Positions 14,749 to 20,924 of a DNA stretch of 31,807 bases are shown one piece after another. The notes under the pieces were generated by a model. That model was not told the DNA's origin. It did no database searches and saw only the letters and a program-made list of their open reading frames with translations. Position numbers and translations under genes: made by a program. Source of the DNA: a virus; the IMG/VR virus record IMGVR_UViG_3300008111_001957, positions 1 through 31,807 of that record, one strand, 5' to 3'. How positions within the stretch are numbered: position 1 is the stretch's first letter; the number at the start of each line of letters is the position of its first letter.

Positions 14749-15186
14749 TTACTGATTAGCCTTATGAGCTTCTAAAGTTCTTGTGAACTTATTAGCATGG
14801 CTGCGTTCTGCCTTTGCCAAGGTTTCAAACCAATCCGCAATCTCGTCAAAACCTTCTTCACGAGCTGTTTTTGCCATACCGGGATACATATCGGTGTACT
14901 CATGGGTCTCACCAGCGATCGCTGATTCTAGAGCTTCTGCTGTGGTCTTGGCCGGCATGCCTGTTCCTGGATCACCTGCCCCTCCGTCAATCAGATATTC
15001 CATATGACCGTGTGCGTGGCCTGTTTCTCCCTCTGCAGTAGAACGGAATACAGATGCAACATCATTGTCTCCGTTAACATCTGCTAGGTTTGCGAAATAC
15101 AAATAACGGCGATTGGCCTGTGATTCACCAGCAAATGCCTCTTTCAAGTTTTCTTCGGTACGTGTACCTTTTACAGTTTGTGACAT
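14749..15186 (-). CDS. Rubrerythrin without rubredoxin domain
   Basis: Rubrerythrins are diiron peroxidases that remove hydrogen peroxide. The 145-residue four-helix protein has the two duplicated metal-binding helix pairs: [15 protein letters not shown] with [13 protein letters not shown], and [17 protein letters not shown] with [12 protein letters not shown]. The C-terminal rubredoxin domain of classical rubrerythrin is absent (no CxxC pairs), so it is an erythrin-type short form needing another electron donor. The start is ATG 15186 after AAGGAGACCCT, not an upstream in-frame ATG. It heads the operon that ends with pqqA. Confidence 0.92.
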   Translation of the reverse strand: MSQTVKGTRTEENLKEAFAGESQANRRYLYFANLADVNGDNDVASVFRSTAEGETGHAHGHMEYLIDGGAGDPGTGMPAKTTAEALESAIAGETHEYTDMYPGMAKTAREEGFDEIADWFETLAKAERSHANKFTRTLEAHKANQ

Positions 15187-15217
15187 AGGGTCTCCTTGTT
15201 TGTCAATGTATGTGTAT

Positions 15218-15247
15218 ATTATATATCCTATTGAAATAGGCAATCAA
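15218..15247 (-). promoter_or_regulatory. Sigma70-type promoter TTGATT-18-TATAAT with inverted repeat
   Basis: The -35 TTGATT (15247-15242) and -10 TATAAT (15223-15218) are 18 bases apart. An inverted repeat CTATTGA...TCAATAG spans the -35 and spacer, a plausible operator. A second TTGACA (15294-15289) lies upstream, next to the barrel-gene terminator. Confidence 0.65.
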
Positions 15248-15297
15248 TAGTTTTTTTGTGAATATTTTTTTATGAAGCTAATAGATTTTGTCAATAT

Positions 15298-15325
15298 CAA
15301 AAAAGAAAGGAGCCGAAGCTCCTTT
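15298..15325 (-). terminator. Rho-independent terminator after the barrel gene
   Basis: The stem AAAGGAGC/GCTCCTTT with TTCG loop is followed by CTTTTTT, 20 bases after the stop codon. A run of T also flanks the other side, so it could work in both directions. Confidence 0.9.
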
Positions 15326-15344
15326 TTATGTGCTAATCTCTAGA

Positions 15345-15902
15345 TTAGAACTTGAAACCAACGCTGATATTAGTGGCATTGTAATCGCTGTCACCACGAA
15401 CACTGTCGTAGCCTAGGCCAACGAAATAATTCTTACTTAGAGCGTGCTCTGCACTCAGGCGATATGTGCGTGTGGTGTCAGCATTGACGCTGTCCATTGC
15501 TGCACGATAACGGTAACCTGCTTTAACTGAAAGCAATGGAGTTACAGCATACTTGATGCCTGGCTCTACACTGTAGTAGCTGTAGTTAGTTGCAGTCTTG
15601 AACTTCTCACCAACACCTGCACGACCGTATACGCTGAGACCAGTTGCACCGACTGGCTGTGTAGCTGTTAGACCGGCTTCTAAACGTGTGTCGCTGAGAT
15701 TGTTACTGTTGTCAGTCTTTTGACGCAAGCTGAAATCAGCTTTGAACATTTGGTTAATGTCTGTGCCCATGGTAACTTTAGTTGCGCGAGCATCTGCGGT
15801 ACTATCTACCCCATCACGGCTGCTATACTCAACAGCACCAAACCCGCCAGCAAAGGCAGTACTTGCGGCGCTCAAAGCGGCCACTACGATAAACTTCTTC
15901 AT
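15345..15902 (-). CDS. Outer-membrane beta-barrel protein
   Basis: A 185-residue exported protein. The signal peptide MKKFIVVAALSAASTAFA is textbook, followed by amphipathic strands (LRQKTDNSN, TRLEAGLTATQPV, LSVYGRAGVGEKF, YYSVEPGIKYAVT, LSVKAGYRYRAA, YFVGLGYDSVRG). It ends in the barrel-assembly signal ISVGFKF with terminal Phe. The length fits an 8-stranded barrel. It has its own sigma70 promoter, a strong leader and a terminator, so it should be highly expressed as a single gene. A phage barrel could block superinfection, replace a lost porin or alter the surface; none is shown here. Confidence 0.85.
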   Translation of the reverse strand: MKKFIVVAALSAASTAFAGGFGAVEYSSRDGVDSTADARATKVTMGTDINQMFKADFSLRQKTDNSNNLSDTRLEAGLTATQPVGATGLSVYGRAGVGEKFKTATNYSYYSVEPGIKYAVTPLLSVKAGYRYRAAMDSVNADTTRTYRLSAEHALSKNYFVGLGYDSVRGDSDYNATNISVGFKF

Positions 15903-15945
15903 TGATATTTCCTTTTAAAAGTAAATGACTTGTATGTCAATGTTT

Positions 15946-15975
15946 AGTATATAGTATTTCTGCTATGCATGTCAA
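15946..15975 (-). promoter_or_regulatory. Sigma70-type promoter TTGACA-TATACT for the barrel gene
   Basis: A consensus -35 TTGACA (15975-15970) is joined to the tmRNA terminator. The -10 is TATACT at 18 bases or TATATA at 16 bases. The leader before the ATG (ACTTTTAAAAGGAAAT) resembles those of dnaK and hsp20. A second TTGACA lies at 15940-15935. Confidence 0.7.
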
Positions 15976-16003
15976 GAAAAAGCGGCTACGAATAGCCGCT
16001 TTT
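15976..16003 (-). terminator. Rho-independent terminator of the tmRNA-thioredoxin unit
   Basis: An 11-bp stem (AAAAGCGGCTA/TAGCCGCTTTT) with TTCG tetraloop and T-tract TTTTTC. It closes the transcript carrying the tmRNA coding piece. Confidence 0.92.
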
Positions 16004-16161
16004 GGTGGTTTAGGTTACAAGGTATGTCCTACCCCGGACCGCTGTTTTTTAGGCAGCTAGGGCAAATCTGCTTTCATTAGCAGCACCGCGAACGGTGTTA
16101 CCAGTGAAGCTCATTGCACTGAAGTCAAATGTATCCACCCTGTCGAAACCATGGCAGGCCC
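16004..16161 (-). ncRNA. ssrA: tmRNA coding piece (5' half, with tag) of a circularly permuted ssrA
   Basis: The piece begins GGGCCTGCCATGG followed by TTTCGACAGGG, the conserved tmRNA D-arm region. GGGCCTG pairs with CAGGTCC in the acceptor piece, including the G3-U70 pair used by alanyl-tRNA synthetase. A tag frame AANESRFALAA then stop (TAA 16051-16049) has the usual ALAA degradation signal. The first tag codon is GCT at 16084 or 16081. A hairpin CACCG/CGGTG sits just before it. After the stop, GTCC/GGAC and GGTA/TACC can form an H-type pseudoknot. The mature 5' end is one base after the thioredoxin stop. The 3' end is an estimate, placed before the terminator. Confidence 0.94.
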
Positions 16162-16429
16162 ATCATAAAGAAACTTTAACAAACTCTTTGACTTGATCCG
16201 CAGTCATGTTGCCGGTGTGTCGTTTAACTTCTGTATCACCATCTACAATAATCATTGTAGGTAATCCACGAATGTTATACTTCTTTGCCATGTCAGGGTT
16301 GTTATCAGCATCAACTTCTTCAACTTCAAACGGAATTTCTTCCTTGATTGAATCAATTGTCTTCGACAACATCTTACATGGTCCGCACCAATCTGCGTAA
16401 AATTTCAAAATTTTCATTAAACTTCCTTA
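16162..16429 (-). other. Intervening segment of the permuted tmRNA, occupied by thioredoxin
   Basis: Between the acceptor-piece CCA (16432-16430) and the coding-piece G1 (16161) lie 268 bases. They are 12 bases holding the ribosome site AAGGAAG, the 255-base thioredoxin gene, and a single T. In known permuted tmRNA genes this segment is excised during processing, so maturation would separate the thioredoxin mRNA from both tmRNA pieces. The excision here is inferred. Confidence 0.85.
16163..16417 (-). CDS. trxA: Thioredoxin
   Basis: This is a dithiol reductant for ribonucleotide reductase and other targets. The 84-residue protein is a minimal phage-type thioredoxin: MKILKFYADWCGPCKML has the active CGPC (residues 11-14), VDADNNPDMAKKYNIRGLPT includes the cis-Pro loop, and TMIIVDGDTEVKRHTG follows. 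It lacks the N-terminal helix and strand of longer forms. The gene lies wholly between the two halves of the tmRNA. Its ribosome site (AAGGAAG) begins 2 bases after the acceptor-piece CCA, and its TGA ends one base before the coding piece. The same window encodes NrdAB, a likely client. Confidence 0.95.
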   Translation of the reverse strand: MKILKFYADWCGPCKMLSKTIDSIKEEIPFEVEEVDADNNPDMAKKYNIRGLPTMIIVDGDTEVKRHTGNMTADQVKEFVKVSL

Positions 16430-16500
16430 TGGTGGACCTGGCGGGAGTCGAACCCGCGTCCAGAATGCCTTCACTTTGAAGGGATTACAACAATTCCTTA
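16430..16500 (-). ncRNA. ssrA: tmRNA acceptor piece (3' half) of a circularly permuted ssrA
   Basis: This piece ends GGACGCGGGTTCGACTCCCG followed by CCAGGTCCACCA: a T-arm (GCGGG-TTCGACT-CCCGC), a 7-base acceptor strand CAGGTCC, and an encoded CCA at 16432-16430. The T-arm and acceptor strand closely match E. coli tmRNA. Upstream, CCTTCA/TGAAGG can form a hairpin, and TGAAGGCA can pair with TGACTTCA in the coding piece (one mismatch), as expected for helix P2 that holds two-piece tmRNA together. It is transcribed before the coding piece, the permuted order. The 5' boundary is approximate. Confidence 0.93.
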
Positions 16501-16566
16501 CATGAAAACATGTATCAAAACAAATATAACAATTAAAACTGTTACAATGATTTGATATGTTTTCAT
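16498..16566 (-). CDS. Possible 22-aa membrane peptide
   Basis: An ATG at 16566 opens a 22-codon frame with one hydrophobic helix (YQIIVTVLIVIFVLIHVF). There is only a weak purine-rich site (GTAAGTAAA) before it, and its end touches the tmRNA acceptor piece. It may be a real small membrane peptide or chance A/T-rich sequence. Confidence 0.25.
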   Translation of the reverse strand: MKTYQIIVTVLIVIFVLIHVFM

Positions 16567-16571
16567 TTTAC

Positions 16572-16666
16572 TTACGCAGGCTGAATGTTGCTGGCCTGTT
16601 GACCTTTCTGACCCTGAGTTACTTCAATTTGGCGTCGTTAAACCATTTTACTTTTCCTGTTACCAT
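16572..16666 (-). pseudogene. Cold-shock protein gene with internal deletion
   Basis: The frame from ATG 16666 reads MVTGKVKWFNDA, the unmistakable CspA-family start, then stops after three more codons. Shifted by two bases, the sequence reads EVTQGQKGQQASNIQPA and a stop, the equally typical Csp end. The middle of the protein (about 35-40 residues with both RNA-binding motifs) is missing, so the gene is a remnant of 95 bases instead of about 204. AAGGAAATC precedes the ATG. An assembly error could mimic this. It lies between the YbaN-like gene and the tmRNA. Confidence 0.82.
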
Positions 16667-16709
16667 TTTACTTGATTTCCTTGTTGTTAAAAGACTCTGT
16701 CTCTGTATG

Positions 16710-17120
16710 TTATTTAATCCAACCTATGCGTTTTCCCGCAGCTATTCGCCGATCATATTCCTCGACCGAGCTAGGGAATCTCCAGGCCCAAACTGCCACG
16801 CACAACATAAACAGTGCTGTATATATTATACCACGAACAGGAACTGAAGTCAACCACATAATTACCAAACTGGTAGTCATCATGACCAGCATGAAGTACT
16901 TCATTTTCTGTGGGAACACACGCCTAGTATTCCAATTATGTAGGAACGGTCCAAACAACTGGTGATTATAGATCCAACGATGCATGCGTTCTGAACCTTT
17001 ACTAAAACAATAGGCAGCAAACACCACAAATATACTGTATGGGATGCCCGGAGTGATAACTCCTATGTAGGCCATGCCTAGACTTAGAAATCCCAGCGCA
17101 TTCCAAACAAGTTTTTTCAT
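16710..17120 (-). CDS. YbaN-like inner-membrane protein (DUF454)
   Basis: A 136-residue membrane protein with the DUF454 layout: WNALGFLSLGMAYIGVITPG, then GIPYSIFVVFAAYCFSKGSER, a short loop LFGPFLHNWNTRRVFPQKMK, and helices FMLVMMTTSLVIMWL and GIIYTALFMLCVAVWAWRF. The family has no established function. The start overlaps the stop of the M15 peptidase gene by one base (TAATG). Three or four membrane helices are expected. Confidence 0.85.
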   Translation of the reverse strand: MKKLVWNALGFLSLGMAYIGVITPGIPYSIFVVFAAYCFSKGSERMHRWIYNHQLFGPFLHNWNTRRVFPQKMKYFMLVMMTTSLVIMWLTSVPVRGIIYTALFMLCVAVWAWRFPSSVEEYDRRIAAGKRIGWIK

Positions 17121-18085
17121 TATGCAGCCACTACTCTGTTAGGTACTGCAGCCACGATGATGTCTTGATGAAGATTAGGAGTAAACTTGCCTCCAGCAGC
17201 ACCATTTAGCGTGGCTAGTTTATTAATGGGTTTCGAAACCCTCACAGATTGACCACCATAAGGTAAGTTTGGAATAGCATAACTGATATGTATCCACACA
17301 GTTTTGCTTGGTAGATATTCTAACAGCAGTTGATCATACGGAATGTTTTTTTCTATCCATGTGGCAATTTCGAAATAGCTATGTGCTCCTACACCGCGGA
17401 ACTGCAGATCTGCTGCCTGTCCCGTACCGTGTTGTGCCTGACCCTTTCCTTCTCTATAGGTGTTGGTAATCAACATATTAGGATATTTGGCCTTTATGGG
17501 TTCTAGAATATTGAGAGCCAGGGCGGCCAAATTATTCACGATGTTTTGAGGCGGTAGTCCCTTGACATTGTCAGCTAACTGAGCTATAGTTCTAGGAAAG
17601 GTAACATTTTTTATCGCTTGTCCTAGGGTGAATCCCGACGGTGTTAATTTAGTAGCAAATGTAATGTCACCCGAAACAGCTGCGCTAGGCTTATCTGCTG
17701 GTCTATTTTTACTGGGCGCCACTCCAGGTCCTTTTGCAGTGGGCGTTGTGGTTAAAGTTTTATGTTCTGCAGCAGTGATACGCCCTTCGGCGAGGAATCT
17801 ATCAGCTTCTCTTTTACCTGCGGTGTTGTCTTCATCACCTTCCACGTTTTTTACAGCAGCTACCACAGTGACCTTTGGCACAGCCGCAGAGGCGAATGTT
17901 CCTGGTGTTGTGGCTGCATTGTACAGCGCAATTTCCACACCATTGGCAAACACATTGTAGGGATTATATAAAGGTTCCTGCCGAGGCATCGTACCTGCTG
18001 GGTGAGAGTGATTATCAAGAGTATCACTTCCTGTACCGCCGCTAGGTCCGACGCTGGTCGATTGTGGTGTTGGTGAAGTTGCCAT
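17120..18085 (-). CDS. M15-type peptidase, tail-associated or lytic
   Basis: A 321-residue protein. The N-terminal half is Pro/Thr/Ser-rich and has no known domain. The C-terminal half (about 195-275) is like D-Ala-D-Ala carboxypeptidases: ITNTYREGKGQAQHGTGQAA then DLQF, with a zinc His and Asp (HxxxxxxD), and TVWIHISYA with the second zinc His. The family cuts peptidoglycan cross-links. With no signal peptide and a long linker-like front, a baseplate or tail enzyme is as likely as an endolysin. It sits just after the Sm-like gene. Confidence 0.78.
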   Translation of the reverse strand: MATSPTPQSTSVGPSGGTGSDTLDNHSHPAGTMPRQEPLYNPYNVFANGVEIALYNAATTPGTFASAAVPKVTVVAAVKNVEGDEDNTAGKREADRFLAEGRITAAEHKTLTTTPTAKGPGVAPSKNRPADKPSAAVSGDITFATKLTPSGFTLGQAIKNVTFPRTIAQLADNVKGLPPQNIVNNLAALALNILEPIKAKYPNMLITNTYREGKGQAQHGTGQAADLQFRGVGAHSYFEIATWIEKNIPYDQLLLEYLPSKTVWIHISYAIPNLPYGGQSVRVSKPINKLATLNGAAGGKFTPNLHQDIIVAAVPNRVVAA

Positions 18086-18093
18086 GCTTGTAT

Positions 18094-18384
18094 TTAAGCC
18101 AAAGCAATGCCTGTGGTACTTTGAACGAACTGTTTGGCAAAAGTTTCGTCGGTGGCTTCTGCTACAGTAACGGTGGTTTTTGCCAGCTTGACTTCCTTGT
18201 CAGGATGCACTGTAAACAGATAGGGCATAAGTCCTGGGCCACGTTCGCCTATGGCTATGACCATAGGTCTATGTAATTTGTAGTGAGTGGCAGTTTCTTC
18301 AATCAGCTTGGCCACTAATTCCTCTCCTGAGGTCAGTTTGAAAGTTGCTACTTCTCCAACTGTTACGCCTTTGTCAATTAACAT
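18094..18384 (-). CDS. Sm-like phage protein of unknown function
   Basis: A 96-residue protein beginning with a five-stranded-looking segment: VGEVATFKLTSGEELVAKLI and ETATHYKLHRPMVIAIGERG, the pattern of an LSM/SH3-like barrel (strand 2 G-E-E). It continues PYLFTVHPDKEVKLAK and ends QSTTGIALA. Similar proteins are common in T4-like environmental phages, without a settled role. The ATG overlaps the glutaredoxin stop by one base. Confidence 0.7.
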   Translation of the reverse strand: MLIDKGVTVGEVATFKLTSGEELVAKLIEETATHYKLHRPMVIAIGERGPGLMPYLFTVHPDKEVKLAKTTVTVAEATDETFAKQFVQSTTGIALA

Positions 18385-18638
18385 TATATTTCACCTTTGC
18401 CGTACCCGCCGGCTGTTTCTTCTATGTATTTTTGCAATTCAGTGAATCCACCGATCAATTGATTGTTCAAAAAGATCTGCGGCACCGTTCTAGCATTTGG
18501 CACAGCCTCCAATAGTTCTTCTTTGGTGTACCCATCACCAATCTTGCGTTCTTCAAATTCTATGCCTCTTTGTGTGAGCAGAGCCTTGGCCTGATCACAG
18601 TAGGGACAGTTATACTTGCTCCATACCACAGCTTTCAT
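18384..18638 (-). CDS. grxA: Glutaredoxin
   Basis: This is a glutathione-dependent reductant, known to support class I ribonucleotide reductase. The 84 residues have VVWSKYNCPYCDQAKALL (active CPYC at residues 11-14), RTVPQIFLNNQLIGGFTEL (cis-Pro and the GGxxEL glutathione-binding turn) and a short tail. It is transcribed after nrdA/nrdB and the Fe-S genes, in agreement with that role. Two-thiol active site retained. Confidence 0.95.
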   Translation of the reverse strand: MKAVVWSKYNCPYCDQAKALLTQRGIEFEERKIGDGYTKEELLEAVPNARTVPQIFLNNQLIGGFTELQKYIEETAGGYGKGEI

Positions 18639-18658
18639 TTTGTTTTCCTTTCAATATT

Positions 18659-19228
18659 TTATCTTTCTAACAAATGGTTATAATCATTTACAATTTTATC
18701 CCAAGTAGTTAAGTGCACAGGAGATCTTGCACTGATAGTCCATCGATAAGAAGACCTATTAATCATTGCATGAGGATGATCAACACGAATAAGTATTAGT
18801 TGATTTTTCTCCATAACACATCTATCTATTTCTTGTAATTGACTTATAGGCCAAGACAAGTAACTCTCCCCATCTGAATTAATAGGCATAAATGCGCCAG
18901 ATTGTTGTGGTTTATCGTACCAAATCATTTCGCCGGGTTCACCACTAATAACCCAATTAAATCCACAGTTTACAATTTCAGCAGGATTGCCTGCAAGATC
19001 TACATGGGCAAAATCATCAATAAGACATGGTCGTCTATAAAAAAGTATGCCTATTGCTATAGGAATACCTAGAGTCTCCATGGCTTCTAACCATTCTTGA
19101 CTGAAAATATTTTCTCTTTCGATAGGCCAAACTTGTCTGTCGTCTATATCATTTGGAGTGGGAAATTTCCAGTCGTTTGATATTGCCTTAGAAACATCTA
19201 TATTGAGTCGATACCAGCATTTTTTCAT
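18659..19228 (-). CDS. 2-oxoglutarate/Fe(II)-oxygenase-like protein
   Basis: A 189-residue protein with a cupin-like metal triad in the right order: FAHVDLAG (HxD) at about residue 74, VDHPHAMINRSSYRWTI with a later His, and Arg in RWTISAR, where such enzymes bind 2-oxoglutarate. NWVISGEPGEMIWY in the middle fits a beta strand between them. Similar phage proteins are usually annotated as hypothetical. It directly follows the radical SAM gene with one base between, so the two probably act on the same substrate. The substrate is unknown. Confidence 0.6.
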   Translation of the reverse strand: MKKCWYRLNIDVSKAISNDWKFPTPNDIDDRQVWPIERENIFSQEWLEAMETLGIPIAIGILFYRRPCLIDDFAHVDLAGNPAEIVNCGFNWVISGEPGEMIWYDKPQQSGAFMPINSDGESYLSWPISQLQEIDRCVMEKNQLILIRVDHPHAMINRSSYRWTISARSPVHLTTWDKIVNDYNHLLER

Positions 19229-19229
19229 G

Positions 19230-20741
19230 TTACATATTTAACTTACTATGTTTGTAATTCTCAATCATTTCGTAATTAAGATGAAGCTTTGGAGAACCTT
19301 TTTTGTAGTCGTAAGATAATAGCTCACGTATTGACTTATCAGGAGCTGTGTAGAAAAACTTTTGAATAGGATATCTGATATCGTTTTCAAGAAATTTATA
19401 ATACATCAGCTCTACCCATTCTGCCATTCTTCCCCAATTCGTGTGTTTGTTTTTCCACATTACATTATTTGGGCGGAATCCAGTAAGGTGATTGTAAGTG
19501 TCATATACTTCGAGTTTTTTTAGATACTCTTTTTGCTCTTCTTCTGTAGCAGGTTCATAACCGTATTTGGCATAGTCCATGGTCATCTTTGAATTTTGGT
19601 TTAAATGGTCAAAGGCATTTTTCTTTGGGATATCAAGTACATTTGCTACCACATTCTCTCCCTGCCAATTGTCAAGACACCATTGAAAATTAGCTTCTAC
19701 ATCTGCCTCGGTATCATGAGGAAGCCCTGCAATCAAAGTGATTGTGGCTCTGTATAACCCATCATTTTGTTTGTGAAAATAATTTTTTGCATCTATTAAC
19801 CCTTGTTGTAATATTTCCGGATTCATTCCTTTACCAATGACCTTTCCCGATTCGTGGTTAAAAGTTTCAATGCCGTACAGATGAGAGACAACCTGCATTC
19901 TTATCAGTTCATCCCATTCCTTTTGCCCACGCTTCACAAGTAGGTCAGGACGAATAAACGCCCAGAAAAAAGGTTGAAAGTCCAGCTGCTGTACGACGTC
20001 AGCAAATTTTGTAATTTTTTCAGTGCGGTCATTGAATGTTTCGTCGCTGATCATGTATCGAGTAATACCGAATCGATCATACGCATCTTTGATTTGTCTT
20101 TCAAAACTATCGGCGTCTCTAGTCCAATCTCCCTTGACTCCGATCATTGGATGATTACAATAGTCGCAGACAAACTTACAACCCCTGCTGAATTCTATTG
20201 AAATCCATTCATATGATTGAAGGAAATCACGATCCTCATATATAATAACAGGATCTCTCCAAGGAGCGGCATCCCATCCGCCTTGTGCAACTTTTCTACC
20301 TTTCACGGTTGTAAACTCTATGGCCTCACCGGCGTCAAACAAATACTTTAATAGTTTTATAAAGATTGTTTCTGCATACCCGGTGATTTGATAGTCAATA
20401 TGTTTTGTATTGATTTCTGCAAAAGTTTGAGAACCGTAGATGATTAATAGATTTGGATGATTTTCTTTAATCCATGCGGCGGTTTGTTCAGCTAATTCTG
20501 GCCATTGCAGGAATAACGATCCAAACCCTATGAACTTCATATCCCCATCGATTCTTGATATCAGAAGTTGTTTTATTTCTTCAAATGTCCAGAACCGGAA
20601 AAAATCTATTACTTCTATATCCCATCCATGCTTACGTATCTCTGTGGCTATTCGATGACCTCCACCTGATCTACCTGCCTCATCTTCTCTAGCAATAAGA
20701 AACAACAGAGCCTTATACTTACTTTTTGCAATAATTTTCAT
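19230..20741 (-). CDS. Radical SAM protein with N-terminal B12-binding-like domain
   Basis: A 503-residue enzyme. An N-terminal Rossmann-like domain (about 1-150: KYKALLFLIAREDEAGRSGG, FIGFGSLFLQWPELAEQTA, LLIIYGSQTFAE) has the place of a cobalamin-binding domain, though the classical DxHxxG is not evident. The radical SAM core starts IEFSRGCKFVCDYCNHP, a CxxxCxxC cluster site at about 187-194, followed by RYMISDETFND and ITLIAGLPHDTEAD, as in the Elp3/MiaB-like superfamily. A long aromatic C-terminal part (about 380-503) is unassigned. It is not PqqE-like (no SPASM Cys cluster). Neighbour context suggests joint work with the oxygenase-like protein. Confidence 0.85.
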   Translation of the reverse strand: MKIIAKSKYKALLFLIAREDEAGRSGGGHRIATEIRKHGWDIEVIDFFRFWTFEEIKQLLISRIDGDMKFIGFGSLFLQWPELAEQTAAWIKENHPNLLIIYGSQTFAEINTKHIDYQITGYAETIFIKLLKYLFDAGEAIEFTTVKGRKVAQGGWDAAPWRDPVIIYEDRDFLQSYEWISIEFSRGCKFVCDYCNHPMIGVKGDWTRDADSFERQIKDAYDRFGITRYMISDETFNDRTEKITKFADVVQQLDFQPFFWAFIRPDLLVKRGQKEWDELIRMQVVSHLYGIETFNHESGKVIGKGMNPEILQQGLIDAKNYFHKQNDGLYRATITLIAGLPHDTEADVEANFQWCLDNWQGENVVANVLDIPKKNAFDHLNQNSKMTMDYAKYGYEPATEEEQKEYLKKLEVYDTYNHLTGFRPNNVMWKNKHTNWGRMAEWVELMYYKFLENDIRYPIQKFFYTAPDKSIRELLSYDYKKGSPKLHLNYEMIENYKHSKLNM

Positions 20742-20751
20742 GGTCTGGTTT

Positions 20752-20919
20752 TTAATTTGAATATATCACAGCACCTTTTTTATCAGTGACCCTAACCAAT
20801 AACATGCCTTTGTTTTTATAGATCAAGGCTGCTGATATGGCTGCTTGTTCGTTGCCATAACTGCCAATAGTGGTCCATGACTCATATGGATTGGTTCTTT
20901 TAAATTGTGCTTTGTACAT
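20752..20919 (-). CDS. Small conserved-looking 55-aa protein
   Basis: The gap between nrdB and the radical SAM gene is filled by a 55-codon frame, starting MYKAQFKRTNPYESWTTIGS, continuing EQAAISAALIYKNKG and ending RVTDKKGAVIYSN. It is compact, with one helix flanked by strands, and resembles small proteins found near nrd genes in T4-like environmental phages. The ATG lies 5 bases after the nrdB stop, whose TAATAAT region provides no clear ribosome site, so coupling is likely. Confidence 0.7.
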   Translation of the reverse strand: MYKAQFKRTNPYESWTTIGSYGNEQAAISAALIYKNKGMLLVRVTDKKGAVIYSN

Positions 20920-20924
20920 GATTA

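Noticed and set aside
16430-16500. A normal tRNA gene ending at the CCA
   Set aside because: No D-arm or anticodon arm lies at the right distance, and no matching 5' acceptor strand is found upstream. It matches tmRNA instead.
16770-16795. GGGCCTGGAG on the minus strand as the 5' end of an ordinary one-piece tmRNA
   Set aside because: It can also pair with CAGGTCC, but it is codons of the YbaN-like gene and lacks the TTTCGACAGGG region and tag. The real 5' half is at 16161.
19230-20741. Radical SAM gene as PqqE acting on the phage PqqA
   Set aside because: PqqE has a SPASM domain with extra Cys clusters and no Rossmann-like N-domain. This protein has neither the right Cys pattern nor linkage to pqqA.
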